From Clostridiales bacterium (GTDB lineage: Bacteria; Bacillota; Clostridia; Lachnospirales; Lachnospiraceae), in NCBI GenBank assembly GCA_021204045.1, contig JAJQAA010000034.1:1-64000 (forward strand): 64,000 bases of DNA, in the 5' to 3' direction. A program made the translations under genes and the position numbers. Below the pieces are notes generated by a model. It saw only the letters and a list, made by a program, of their open reading frames with translations. It was not told where the DNA came from and ran no database searches. Positions within the stretch are counted from its first letter, which is position 1, and every line of letters begins with the position of its first letter. Of this stretch, positions 35,296 through 45,300 are shown piece by piece.

Positions 35296-35796
35296 CTAAT
35301 ATCTGCGGATGGTATCCCCGCTGCTGTCAGTATTTTCAATGCGACGGATCGTCACGTAATAGCTGTATGTCTCGTTTGCTTTTATCAGCACCCGGTCACC
35401 GACCTTGTGGTGCAGAATCGCACGCCCGAGCGGTGATTCCGTGCTGATCATATTGTTCATGGAGTTGCCGCGGATACTGGTCACCAGCTTGTAGACCTCC
35501 TCCTCGCCGTCGTCCTCCATGAACAAAGTCACGGTATTGTTCAGACCAACCTCATCATCGCGCGACTCGTCTGAGATTACGATCGCGTTCTTCAGCATAT
35601 TTTCCAGATAACGGATGCGGCTCTCATTCTGGTTCTTCGCCTGCTTCGCCGCGTGGTATTCAAAATTTTCGCTCAGATCGCCCTGTGCCCGGGCCTCCCT
35701 GACCGCGGACAGGCACTCCGGCCGCACCACGAGCTTGCGGTGCTCGATCTCCTCCTCTATTTTCTGAATATCGGTTTTGGTAAGTTTCTCTCTCAT
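35296..35796 (-). CDS. GreA/GreB-family transcription elongation factor
   Basis: 166 residues. Gre factors rescue backtracked RNA polymerase by stimulating transcript cleavage. The N-terminal coiled coil (residues 1-75) has REARAQGDLSENFEYHAAKQ at its tip with the acidic residues, and the C-terminal FKBP-like domain has STESPLGRAILHHKVGD. It may be greA or a paralogue. It is 10 bp from the next gene on the same strand. Confidence 0.93.
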   Translation of the reverse strand: MREKLTKTDIQKIEEEIEHRKLVVRPECLSAVREARAQGDLSENFEYHAAKQAKNQNESRIRYLENMLKNAIVISDESRDDEVGLNNTVTLFMEDDGEEEVYKLVTSIRGNSMNNMISTESPLGRAILHHKVGDRVLIKANETYSYYVTIRRIENTDSSGDTIRRY

Positions 35797-35806
35797 CGTG
35801 TTCTCC

Positions 35807-36562
35807 TTAAATTGTCAGAGGATGGTATTCTCCGTAGCCGACAAAGGCTCCCTGCGGGTCGGCATAACCGGTCTGGCCGTCCATATCTATAATCACCCAC
35901 TGATGAGTATTCTCATTCTCATGCGCATGCGTCCAGGAATATCCCATAAAGTCAAGCACACGCCCCAGCGCCCTGGTTTCTCCGGCGCACGTAAAATTCT
36001 TCATCACGAAAACTCCATACGGTGAGCGATAGTCAATCCCCACCGCTTCCTCGTACGGTTCTTTATAACAATACAGATCGATCAGCTGCGCGGCTGCCGT
36101 AACCTTTTTAAAATCGGTATCATTGGCAGAATCATTGAGAACCATCGATGCCAGCAGCTGCGCGTGAAGATCCGCCTCCGCCGCCTGCTCCGCGGTCAAA
36201 CCCTTGTAATAATTGTGTCCGTTATCCGCGGGATTCTCCACAGTTGCCACCGTAGGCGCATAAAAACCATCCGCGTCAAAATAATAACCGGCAATTTCCG
36301 TGTCAACCGCCAGCGAACCGTCCTGCGTCAGATAACACCATTTCCCGTCCTTGGGAACCCAGCCGGTCACCATCCAGCCGTCCTCCTGAAAATAGTACCA
36401 CTTTCCCTGATCCTGGAGCCAGCCGGTCACTTTATTTCCATCCTCACCCCAGTATATCCATTCTTCTCCTTCCATGGCCCATCCCGCCGCGTAGGACGGC
36501 GTCACCCAGACAGCCATACTCATCATCGCCGTAAGTGCAAGCATCAGCATTTTCTTTTTCAT
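35807..36562 (-). CDS. Secreted wall-repeat protein with transglutaminase-like domain
   Basis: 251 residues. A signal peptide ends near PSYAA. Residues 25-90 hold aromatic choline-binding/glucan-binding-like repeats (WIYWGEDG, GWLQDQGKWYYF, GWVPKDGKWCYL). The C-terminal part has a transglutaminase-like triad C192 (NFTCAGETRAL), H220 (THQWVIID) and D235 (YADPQG). GGGAGGG precedes the ATG at 36562. It resembles the protein at 57.3 kb in domain order. The role may be protein or peptidoglycan crosslinking or proteolysis outside the cell. Confidence 0.82.
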   Translation of the reverse strand: MKKKMLMLALTAMMSMAVWVTPSYAAGWAMEGEEWIYWGEDGNKVTGWLQDQGKWYYFQEDGWMVTGWVPKDGKWCYLTQDGSLAVDTEIAGYYFDADGFYAPTVATVENPADNGHNYYKGLTAEQAAEADLHAQLLASMVLNDSANDTDFKKVTAAAQLIDLYCYKEPYEEAVGIDYRSPYGVFVMKNFTCAGETRALGRVLDFMGYSWTHAHENENTHQWVIIDMDGQTGYADPQGAFVGYGEYHPLTI

Positions 36563-36608
36563 CGTGTCCCTCCCGTAAATCACGCAAAATAAATTATGTA
36601 ACCTCAAT

Positions 36609-36638
36609 ATTATATTCTGAAACGGATTCGTTTGTCAA
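36609..36638 (-). promoter_or_regulatory. Sigma-A type promoter of the wall-repeat gene
   Basis: Minus strand: TTGACA (36638-36633), 18 nt, TATAAT (36614-36609). It differs from the ECF-like motif found upstream of the related 57.3-kb gene. Confidence 0.8.
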
Positions 36639-36838
36639 TCCGGCAGGGAAACAAAATACAATACGCAAACATAAGATAGAATTATAATTTTTCTTGCATT
36701 TTCTCCCCAGATATGCTACTCTTTATTCACTTCGATAAGCATTCTTGCTTATATGATTTCTGGGTATTCACGGCACTTCGCCGGAAGATCTCCTAGATAC
36801 AACAATTTTTATAAATCCAAGTCAAACTGGATAAACCA

Positions 36839-37549
36839 TTGCGCCACATGTTATATGACGCATTACGTTATAATGACCAATACGAACAGCTGACGAAAGG
36901 GCACACAAAAGGAAAAGATTTACACAACAGCGAAGAATTTTTAACCGGAATATCGAAATTCGAACATTTGTATCCGATAATCACTCTCTGCATTTACTGG
37001 GGTGTAAAGCCATGGGATGGCCCAAAAAATCTTCATGAAATGCTTGACATTTCGCCCGCCATGGCGCAATATAAAGACAGGATTGGTAATTACCCGCTGA
37101 ATCTCCTGGAAGTCCGTAAAATCGAAGACCTGGACCACTATCAGGGAGAACTAAAAGCCTTGCTCGGATTCGTCAAATATCAGTCAGACAAAAAAGCGCT
37201 TGATCACTTTGTCCAGGAAAACACAGACATGTTTCGGAACATCTCTACGGAAACCCTTTACGCAATGTCCATACTGGGAAACTCCCGGGAACTACAAGAA
37301 CGAATTACACAAATAAAAGAGCAATCAAAAAATCTTGAGGAGGTACATATTGATATGTGTCAGGCAATCAGAGAAATGATTGAAGAAGGACGTGCAGAGG
37401 GGCGTGCAGAATCTGAAAATTTCCTCAATCGTCTTTATCTGCAGCTACTGGATGACGGACGTCTGGAAGACCTGCGGCGTTCCATGACAGACAGAGACTA
37501 TCAAAAAACTCTTTGTTCAGAATATGACCTTCCCTATGTCTTCCAGTAA
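36839..37549 (+). pseudogene. Rpn-family PD-(D/E)XK nuclease, N-terminally truncated
   Basis: About 236 codons that start inside the family (RHMLYDALRYNDQY) and end with the typical acidic EEGRAEGRAESE tail. Rpn proteins are recombination-promoting nucleases, often annotated as putative transposases. The N-terminal portion with most of the catalytic core is missing: the frame is closed by a TAA nine codons upstream, and no start with a site is present. It is probably a dead remnant. Confidence 0.75.
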
Positions 37550-37579
37550 AAATACGAAATAAAATAAGGATACCAGTCA

Positions 37580-38311
37580 ATGACAAGAAAAACCGTTCTG
37601 ATCACAGGCGCTTCCCGCGGCATCGGCAAAGCGATCGCTCTCCGTTTCGCGCAGGAAGGCTATGAGGTAATCATCACCTGCGCGCACCGCGAGCAGGAGC
37701 TTTTTCAGACACAGCAGGAGATCAAGGCACTTCATGCCGGCTGCATGGCCTGTCTCTGCGACGCGGGAGATTTTGGTGCCTGCGAAAAATTATTTGAACA
37801 GATCCACACGCGCTGCGGCGGCCTGGATGTGCTTGTCAACAACGCCGGCGTCTCTTATGTCGGCCTCTTACAGGATATGAGCTTAGCCGACTGGGAAAAC
37901 ATCCTGCACAACAACCTGACCTCCGTCTTCAACTGCTGCAAGCTGGCCATCCCGCCGATGCTGAAGGCCGGTCAGGGGAGAATTATCAATATTTCCTCCG
38001 TCTGGGGCAACGTCGGCGCCTCCTGCGAGACCGCCTACTCCGCCTCCAAAGGCGGAGTCAACGCGTTTACCCGGGCACTCGCGCGGGAGCTTGCTCCCAG
38101 CAATATCCCGGTCAACGCCATCGCCTGCGGCGCGATCGATACGGAGATGAACCGGTGGCTTTCCGAAGATGAGCTTCGCAGCCTGAAGGATGAGATTCCG
38201 GCCGGCCGGCTCGGACGCCCCGGCGAAGTCGCCGACCTCGTTTTCCGGCTCAGCCAGGAAAGCACGTACCTCACCGGACAGGTCATCAGCCTGGACGGCG
38301 GCTGGACGTAA
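37580..38311 (+). CDS. SDR-family oxidoreductase (FabG/YmfI-like)
   Basis: 243 residues. The NAD(P) site is LITGASRGIGKAIAL, NNAG is present, and the catalytic S-Y-K appears in NISSVWG and AYSASKGG. The protein resembles the YmfI branch of SDRs, which in Bacillus reduces the 5-aminopentanone on EF-P Lys32. A FabG-like ketoreductase role cannot be excluded. ATG lies after a weak AAGGA site. It stands alone, about 30 bp after the Rpn remnant. Confidence 0.82.
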   Translation: MTRKTVLITGASRGIGKAIALRFAQEGYEVIITCAHREQELFQTQQEIKALHAGCMACLCDAGDFGACEKLFEQIHTRCGGLDVLVNNAGVSYVGLLQDMSLADWENILHNNLTSVFNCCKLAIPPMLKAGQGRIINISSVWGNVGASCETAYSASKGGVNAFTRALARELAPSNIPVNAIACGAIDTEMNRWLSEDELRSLKDEIPAGRLGRPGEVADLVFRLSQESTYLTGQVISLDGGWT

Positions 38312-38403
38312 AACAGCGCCTCCATTTTTCAACAAAATATCCGTTGTTTGTCAAAAATTTTTAGCAAATTATTATAAATTTTTCAAATTGTTAATTTATT
38401 CGC

Positions 38404-38432
38404 TTGACAATCCGGTTTTTCGAGCGTAAATT
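38404..38432 (+). promoter_or_regulatory. Promoter of the amt-P-II gene
   Basis: TTGACA at 38404-38409, 17 nt, TAAATT at 38427-38432. Transcription should start near 38440, giving a leader of about 130 nt. Confidence 0.75.
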
Positions 38433-38447
38433 ATAGCAAAAGCAAGG

Positions 38448-38483
38448 GCGCTTTGAGATTCGTCTCAGAGCGCTTCTTTCTTT
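38448..38483 (+). promoter_or_regulatory. Terminator-like UUCG hairpin in the amt leader
   Basis: Eleven base pairs (GCGCTTTGAGA with TCTCAGAGCGC, one G-U) close a TTCG tetraloop, followed by TTCTTTCTTT. It begins within about 10 nt of the predicted start. It has the form of an intrinsic terminator placed between promoter and gene, so attenuation is possible. Confidence 0.65.
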
Positions 38484-38495
38484 ATCAACGGACAC

Positions 38496-38538
38496 AAGGG
38501 CGTGTGTTTCGCGGGACTGCCACGGAATACGCGCCCTT
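38496..38538 (+). promoter_or_regulatory. Second hairpin in the amt leader
   Basis: AAGGGCGTGTGTTTC and GGAATACGCGCCCTT can form 15 pairs (four G-U) around 13 nt. CAAGGGCG is repeated at 38443 and 38495, so the 3' arm could also pair with the first hairpin's 5' side. Confidence 0.55.
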
Positions 38539-38572
38539 TCTGTTCACACTATGGGAAATGGAGGATATGATT

Positions 38573-40321
38573 ATGACAGAAGAAATTATGAATGCCGTCA
38601 ATGGACAGCTGTTCGCGGTATGGTTTCTGATCGGCGCCGCGCTGGTGTTCTGGATGCAGGCCGGATTCGCCATGGTAGAGGCGGGCTTCACCCGAGCCAA
38701 AAACACCGGCAACATTCTGATGAAAAACCTGATGGATTTCTGCATCGGTACGATCATGTTCATCCTGATCGGCTTCAGCCTGCTGCTGGGCGAGGACATG
38801 ATCGGGCTGATCGGCAGACCCGGTTTTGATATTTTTACCAGCTACGCGGATTTTGACTGGTCCAACTTTGTATTCAACCTGGTGTTCTGCGCGACCACCG
38901 CAACGATTGTCTCCGGAGCCATGGCGGAGCGCACGCGTTTCCTGTCCTACTGCATTTATTCCGCCGTGATCTCCGCGCTGATCTATCCCGTCGAAGCACA
39001 CTGGATCTGGGGCGGCGGCTGGCTGGCACAGCTCGGCTTCCATGATTTTGCCGGTTCCTGCGCCATCCATATGGTCGGCGGCGTCTGTGCTCTGATCGGC
39101 GCGAAAATACTCGGACCGCGCATCGGCAAGTTTGATAAAGACAGCTCCGGCAAAATCATCCGGGTCAACGCCTTCCCTGGCCACAACCTGGCGATCGGCT
39201 GCCTCGGCTGTTTCATCCTCTGGCTGGGCTGGTATGGTTTCAACGGCGCCGCCGCAACTTCCGTAGAACAGCTCGGCTCAATCTTTCTGACCACAACGGT
39301 CGCTCCGGCAACCGCCATGGTCGTCTGCATGATTTTTACCTGGATCAAATACGGAAAGCCGGACGTCTCCATGTGTCTGAACGCCTCTCTCGCGGGTCTG
39401 GTGGCCATCACCGCTCCCTGTGACGTCACGGACTGCTTCGGAGCCCTCATCATCGGCGCGGTATCCGGCGTCCTGGTTGTCTTCGGCGTCTGGCTTCTGG
39501 ACAACGTGCTCCGCATCGACGACCCGGTCGGCGCGGTCGCGGTCCACTGCCTGAACGGAATCTGGGGCACCATCGCGGTCGGCCTGTTCGCGACCACCTC
39601 CGCTCCCGGCAATGATACTTACACCGGGCTGTTTTACGGCGGCGGTTTCTCCCTGCTCGGCCTACAGCTACTCGGCATGATCTGCGTCATCGCCTGGACC
39701 GTCGTCACGATCACCCTCGCTTTCTCGATCATCCGCGCGGCGGTCGGCCTGCGCGTCACCGAAGAGGAAGAGATCATCGGCCTGGACGCCACCGAACACG
39801 GTCTCCCGTCCGCGTACGCCGGCTTCAGTATTATGGATATTTCCAACACGATGACCATGGAGGTCAACGAAAATACCAGCCTTGGCAACGACAATTACAT
39901 GACGGCTTCCGAGACGCAGAAAAACGCTGCGGTCAAGGTCGTGCAGACCGCACCCGCGCTGGCCACCGGCATTTACAAAGTATCGATTATCGCGAAGCTC
40001 TCCCGCTATGACATGCTCAAGAAGGCCATGAACGACATCGGCGTCACCGGCATGACCGTGACGCAGGTCATGGGCTGCGGCATCCAGAAGGGTGCCGGTG
40101 AGAAATATCGCGGCGTCGAACTCGACGCTACCCTGCTTCCGAAGGTCAAGGTTGAGGTGATCGTCGGCAAGATCCCCGTCGATACTGTGATTGAAGCAGC
40201 CAAGAAAGCGCTCTACACCGGCCATATCGGCGACGGCAAGATCTTCGTCTACAGCGTGGACCGCGTCGTCAAGGTACGCACCGGCGAGGAAGATCTCGAC
40301 GCGCTGCAGGATGTGGAATAA
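38573..40321 (+). CDS. Ammonium transporter fused to a C-terminal P-II domain
   Basis: 582 residues. Residues 1 to about 410 are an Amt/Rh channel with some eleven membrane segments and the typical histidines. After a linker, residues 466-582 are a full P-II (GlnB/GlnK) domain. Its T-loop tyrosine lies at about residue 512 in EKYRGVELD, and GDGKIFVYSVDRVVKVRTGE closes the nucleotide site. P-II normally plugs Amt as a separate trimer; here the gate is covalent. GGAGG is 8 nt before the ATG at 38573. No separate glnK is adjacent. Confidence 0.93.
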   Translation: MTEEIMNAVNGQLFAVWFLIGAALVFWMQAGFAMVEAGFTRAKNTGNILMKNLMDFCIGTIMFILIGFSLLLGEDMIGLIGRPGFDIFTSYADFDWSNFVFNLVFCATTATIVSGAMAERTRFLSYCIYSAVISALIYPVEAHWIWGGGWLAQLGFHDFAGSCAIHMVGGVCALIGAKILGPRIGKFDKDSSGKIIRVNAFPGHNLAIGCLGCFILWLGWYGFNGAAATSVEQLGSIFLTTTVAPATAMVVCMIFTWIKYGKPDVSMCLNASLAGLVAITAPCDVTDCFGALIIGAVSGVLVVFGVWLLDNVLRIDDPVGAVAVHCLNGIWGTIAVGLFATTSAPGNDTYTGLFYGGGFSLLGLQLLGMICVIAWTVVTITLAFSIIRAAVGLRVTEEEEIIGLDATEHGLPSAYAGFSIMDISNTMTMEVNENTSLGNDNYMTASETQKNAAVKVVQTAPALATGIYKVSIIAKLSRYDMLKKAMNDIGVTGMTVTQVMGCGIQKGAGEKYRGVELDATLLPKVKVEVIVGKIPVDTVIEAAKKALYTGHIGDGKIFVYSVDRVVKVRTGEEDLDALQDVE

Positions 40322-40368
40322 GAAAAACGGCTCACAGTGTCAGCCAGGCGTCATCAAATTCTGTAAAA

Positions 40369-40527
40369 TCACGAATACAGTGGCCTGCTCCGGATTCGAT
40401 CTGGGCAGGCCACCCAGACCTGTCTCCAGGCCTCCAGATGAAACTTTGAATCGAAAAAAAGAGTTCCGTTGAAATCAAAGATCACGGCGGCACATCGCCG
40501 CCCGGAATGTTCCTGTTCCCTTCTCAA
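40369..40527 (-). pseudogene. N-terminal fragment of a HAD-family hydrolase
   Basis: 52 codons from a TTG at 40527 behind AAAGGAG, reading ...CAAVIFDFNGTLFFDSKFH, which is the HAD motif I. The frame leaves the family after HLEAWRQ and stops at 40369. The core and later motifs are absent. Bases 40322-40662 hold nothing else recognised. Confidence 0.6.
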
Positions 40528-40662
40528 TTGATGTCTCCTTTGTTATTTTTCTTCGTTTTGAAAATGACATTTTAAAGTTTATGGGAATAAGCGCCCGAAG
40601 TCAAGCAATTTACGCAACAAAGCCGCATGCCCGCTGAACGCGGGCTGCGGCCGTCATCTCTC

Positions 40663-42243
40663 CTATATTCGTTCAATCACACAGGTATGTTTCTTTATCC
40701 TGGCATTCTTATCATAATTGATTCCTACTAAAAGCAGATTCCCAAAATACTTTTTTAAATCTCCATCATAACGATTATCATGAATCTGCCTGATGGCACT
40801 ATTCGCATTCTTATCATATTTTAATTCGATAATCAACGCCGGTTTATCCACATCCTTACCAGGTACAAAAGCCAGATCAGCAAATCCTTTTCCTTCCGGA
40901 AATTCGGGAATGATTTTATAAAATCTTCTGGCTGTATAATATGCAATCATAATCGCACTGCTCAAAGATGCTTCATTATTATAACGAAGCACAGAAGAAT
41001 TTAAGTCATGCACTCTCTCCAGCGCATCAGCCACAGCATCGCTATCTCCGCGGATTGTCGCATCCAGCAAATCCTCCGAATCGCGAAGCAATTTTGCCAC
41101 ATCTTCCCATTTATCACCATTCACCGCGTCAGCAAACGCTTCCGAGACTTCCCGATTTGGAATAAACACCTTTTTTTCTGTCGCATTGTACCCAAGATAT
41201 CCTAGATGAATCAGCAAAGTTAATACGTCATCCCTGTTTTTAAAAGAAGTAATGTCATTCTGAAATGTCCCGATCCTGACTCTCACCGCTTCCCCGCCAA
41301 GCATGGAAATGACGGCGTCCCTCAATCCATCATAGTTCATACTGATATAGTTCTTTAATGAATCATAGGACTCGGAATCTGTCCAGTAATTTCCAAATTC
41401 CTCGTTGGTTATGGCATTCATAACAGAATTCGGGCTATATACATGCTGAATCCGGCTAAACGAATATCCGTCATACCACATGCTCATGTTTTCAAAATCC
41501 ATATGGTATTTTTCGCAGAGCTTCTTTACCTCCAGCTCCGTAAAACCCACATATTCCGCAAGCTTTGCCGGTCTTGTCATTGTAAATTCCTTAAAATCCG
41601 TCAATGCAGACTGCGTCCCATATTTTTTTATGGGAAGTATTCCCGTCATATAAGCAGCTGCAATTGTTTTATCAGTAGCAGGTCCAGCCTTGAAAAGGCC
41701 ACGAAGCAACTGAATATATTCCTCCTGCAGATCCAAATCATCCTTGGCCTCACGAAATAAAGCATCCCATTCGTCAATGATAATTACAAATTTCTTTTTT
41801 GTTTTTTCCACGATTGCGGACAACACATACGGTAAGGCCATTTCATCAATGCCATCAATCTCCGGGAAATTTGCTTTCAACTCCCTGTTAACTCTTTTCT
41901 GCAAATCCTTCACAACATTTTTCTTATCCATACAGTTTGAAATAAACCGGACAATATCAAGATAAAGAACATCAAACTTATTCAGATAAGTTCCAAAGGA
42001 TCTCGATTTTGATATTTCAAGGCCATCAAATAACGTACGCGAATCACAACCCTTATCATAATAAGCACATAACATCTTCGCAGCGAACGATTTTCCAAAG
42101 CGCCTTGGACGACTGAAGCTGGTAAGCTTGCGAGGTGTATTGATCGTATCATTAATATAGGCAATTAGGCCTGTCTTATCTACATAGATATCCTCTGCAA
42201 TCATTCGAAACGCTTCATTTCCCGGATTCAGATATTCCCCCAT
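40663..42243 (-). CDS. AAA-ATPase-like protein with C-terminal PD-(D/E)XK nuclease domain
   Basis: 526 residues of the common AAA-ATPase-like/DUF1703-type family. The N-terminal domain has the P-loop SRPRRFGKSFAAK near residue 40 and IIDEWDALF (Walker B). The C-terminal domain has LIIELKYDKNANSAIRQI, a nuclease-like ELK motif. These genes occur in many copies in gut Clostridia and Bacteroidetes; their function is unknown. GGAGGTG precedes the ATG at 42243. Codon use is AT-rich against its neighbours, consistent with transfer. Confidence 0.85.
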   Translation of the reverse strand: MGEYLNPGNEAFRMIAEDIYVDKTGLIAYINDTINTPRKLTSFSRPRRFGKSFAAKMLCAYYDKGCDSRTLFDGLEISKSRSFGTYLNKFDVLYLDIVRFISNCMDKKNVVKDLQKRVNRELKANFPEIDGIDEMALPYVLSAIVEKTKKKFVIIIDEWDALFREAKDDLDLQEEYIQLLRGLFKAGPATDKTIAAAYMTGILPIKKYGTQSALTDFKEFTMTRPAKLAEYVGFTELEVKKLCEKYHMDFENMSMWYDGYSFSRIQHVYSPNSVMNAITNEEFGNYWTDSESYDSLKNYISMNYDGLRDAVISMLGGEAVRVRIGTFQNDITSFKNRDDVLTLLIHLGYLGYNATEKKVFIPNREVSEAFADAVNGDKWEDVAKLLRDSEDLLDATIRGDSDAVADALERVHDLNSSVLRYNNEASLSSAIMIAYYTARRFYKIIPEFPEGKGFADLAFVPGKDVDKPALIIELKYDKNANSAIRQIHDNRYDGDLKKYFGNLLLVGINYDKNARIKKHTCVIERI

Positions 42244-42336
42244 ACGCGTGTTCACCTCCAGGTATATAAACAAACGCAACAACAATGCCATTTAAAGTAT
42301 AGCATTCAAAATTTCCATCTACAAGAACAAGTTATC

Positions 42337-45300
42337 CTATAGTTTTATCTCCCGCCGCATCGTCAGCGAGTAAATCAGCTTCTCCTTCACCGGTTTTCCC
42401 GTCGCCATCTCCAGCGCCTTCTGATAATATTCCAGCTGGCGGCGGTAGTTCGCAACCAGAATCTCCGGTTGCCGGACCCGGTCTGTCTTATAATCGATCA
42501 GCACCAGGCCATCCGCTTCCTCCATATAGGCGTCGATCACGCCCTGGATGACCACGAGCTCCCGGGAATGGTTCTCCTCATCCCCCGCATACAGTTCTGC
42601 CGCCGGGATCCCCATCACAAATTGCCGCTCACGGTGCAGGAGGCCTTCCCGCTGCGCCCGGCGCATGCACTGACCGAGCGGCGAGGACAACAGACTCCAT
42701 ATTTCGCCCGCATCAACCAGTTCGCGATTCTCCTGGCTGAAACGCCGCTCCTTTACAAGGCGGTCCAGAAACGCGGTTACTTCCGCCTCCCTGCCTAACC
42801 CGTCAAACGGCAGAAGCTGCAGTACGCGGTGGTAAGCGGTGCCGCGGGTGGCGCCGGATTTCACGTTGTTTCGCACGTTTTCTGTATCTTTTGCCATTCC
42901 TGTCTGGACATTTTGTTCCTCTGGCATTTCCGGCCCGACAGTTTCCTGCCTGTATACATCCTCGAATGCAACGCAGCTTCCATAAGAGGACGGCTCCGGC
43001 ACCTGTCCGGCCTTTTTCAGCTCCGACACGGACAGCTCCGTCTGCAGGGAGATATCGGATTCATAAGGATACGGGGTATCCAGACGCAGACGCAGCAGTT
43101 TTGCATATTCCGGATCTGTGTTTTTACCATGATCCGCATTTTTTTCGCGATCCACACTTTTTCCGCAATCTATGCTTTTGTCACATTCCGCCTCAAGCCA
43201 CTCCCGCAGGCTGCGCCTTTGCACTTGCCGCACGACCTCCCCGCCGACAAGATCCGCGAGCGCAACCTCCCTCAGGGACACGCGCACGCCGCCGCTTCCG
43301 ATGCTCATCAGCAGCCAGTCCAAATATGAACTCGCTGTGGAAAGCAGTGTGTAGGGAAGCTGGCCGTCGACCAGGGGCGGCTGTGCGTATTTTTCCAGAG
43401 ATTTTTCCAGATACCGGTCTGTTCCGGTCATAATCAGGCGTTCCCGCGCCCGCGTCATCGCCACATAGAGCACGCGCAGCTCCTCGCCGAGATTGTCCAG
43501 ACCAAGCTTGCGGCGCAGGACATTCTTTTTCAGGGTCGGCGCTTTCAGGCGGTACTCCGGATCGAGATAATCGCTGGCAATCCCCAGATCCGCGTCGATG
43601 AGAATTTTCCCATAGGTGTCCTGGCGGTTGAAGCGTTTCCCCATTCCGGCCAGGAAGACGATCGGGAATTCCAGTCCTTTGCTCTTGTGAATGCTCATGA
43701 TGCGCACGGTGTCATCTTCCTCCCCCACCGTGCCGGCCTCGCCAAAATCGGTATTGTATTTTTTCAGATTCTCAATGTAACGGATAAAATGGAACAGCCC
43801 CTTATAGCTGGTCTGCTCATAGCTCACCGCCTTCTCCACCAGCATATCCAGATTTGCCCGCCGCGTTTCACCTGCCGGCATCGCCGAGACATAGCGGTAA
43901 TAACCGCTTCTCTCATAAATATCGTAAAGCAGCTCATGGATCGGCAGATAAGCGCTTTCCCGGCGGAAATGATCCAGCAGAGTAAGAAAATCCCGCAGTT
44001 TCTGCGCGAGCGCCTGGTCGCTGATGGATTCCTGCTCCTGCTCCACATACGACTTCACCGCCGCATACAGCCCTCTGTCCTGCCCTTTTTCGGCACGGGC
44101 GCGAAACTCCGCCGTCAGGCAGGCCAGCTCCACATCCGTCACCCCGGCAACCGGCGAACGCAGCGCCGCCGCAAGCGGGATGTCCTGCATCGGGTTGTCG
44201 ATGACCGCGAGCAGGCTGAGTACCGTCTCCACCTCCGTCGTGTTAAAATAACCGGTTTTCGACTCCGCGTAGGCAGGGATTCCTTCGTTTGTCAGCACGT
44301 TGAGGAAAACCTCCGTCCAGCCCTGCGTGCTGCGCAGCAGGATTACAATATCGCGGAAACCGGCGCTGCGGTACCCGCCGCCGTCCGGCATTTCCTTATC
44401 AAAGATTTTCAGACCCTTCTCCGGATCCGTCAGCTCGCGGATCCGTGCCGCGATCAGCCGCGCCTCGATCTCCTTCGCCGTAAAATCCGCAGCGTCCTCA
44501 TCCAACTGCGCTAGGGCGTCGCCGCCCGTATCCACAACCACAAGCTCCGGCTGTGCCCCGTCGCCCTCATAGGACGCGCCCGCGTGCAGAGCGATCTCAT
44601 CGGTATAACGGATCCCGCCCAGATTTTCCGTCATAATCCGGAAAAACACGTCATTGATCCCGTCCAACACCTCAGAGCGGCTGCGGAAATTCTGCCGCAG
44701 CTCGATTTTCCGCTTCTTCGCCGCCGCGTCCTCATCGTAGGGCGTATAGGCCCTGTACCGCTCCAGAAACAGCTCCGGCCGCGCCAGGCGGAATTTGTAA
44801 ATGCTCTGCTTCACATCGCCGACGAGGAATACGTTCGGCCTTCCGAAGCGTTCGCCCGAGAGCGCCTCCAGCAAGGCCTCCTGCACCAGACTGCTGTCCT
44901 GGTACTCGTCGACCAGCACCTCCACATATTCTCCAGCCAGTTCATCCGCGACCGCCGTGTATTGATAACCGCCGTCCGCTCCCACCAGCGGCCGGTCTTC
45001 CTCGTGCGCGATCAGGACATTCAGCGCCTCGTGTTCCAGATCGTCAAAGTCAACGATATTACGTTCCTTCTTTTTTCCGGCAAAGCGGGCTGAGAATTCT
45101 CCGGCCAGCTCCAGAAGCATACGCACGGCCTCCGCCGTCCCCGCCTGCCCGGCCTCCATCTCCTGCGGCGCGGCGAAGCAATAAAGCTCCCTCATGCGGG
45201 CGACGGCCTTTTTGGCGCGGTCGCGGCTGCCGGTTACCCGGGCTTTTTTCTCCGCGTCGACCTCCTTGCTGCGCACGGTTGCCAGCCGCTCCCATTTGAA

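Noticed and set aside
38448-38538. An ANTAR-type two-hairpin antitermination element
   Set aside because: The first loop lacks the required A1/G4 hexaloop; only general attenuation is supported.
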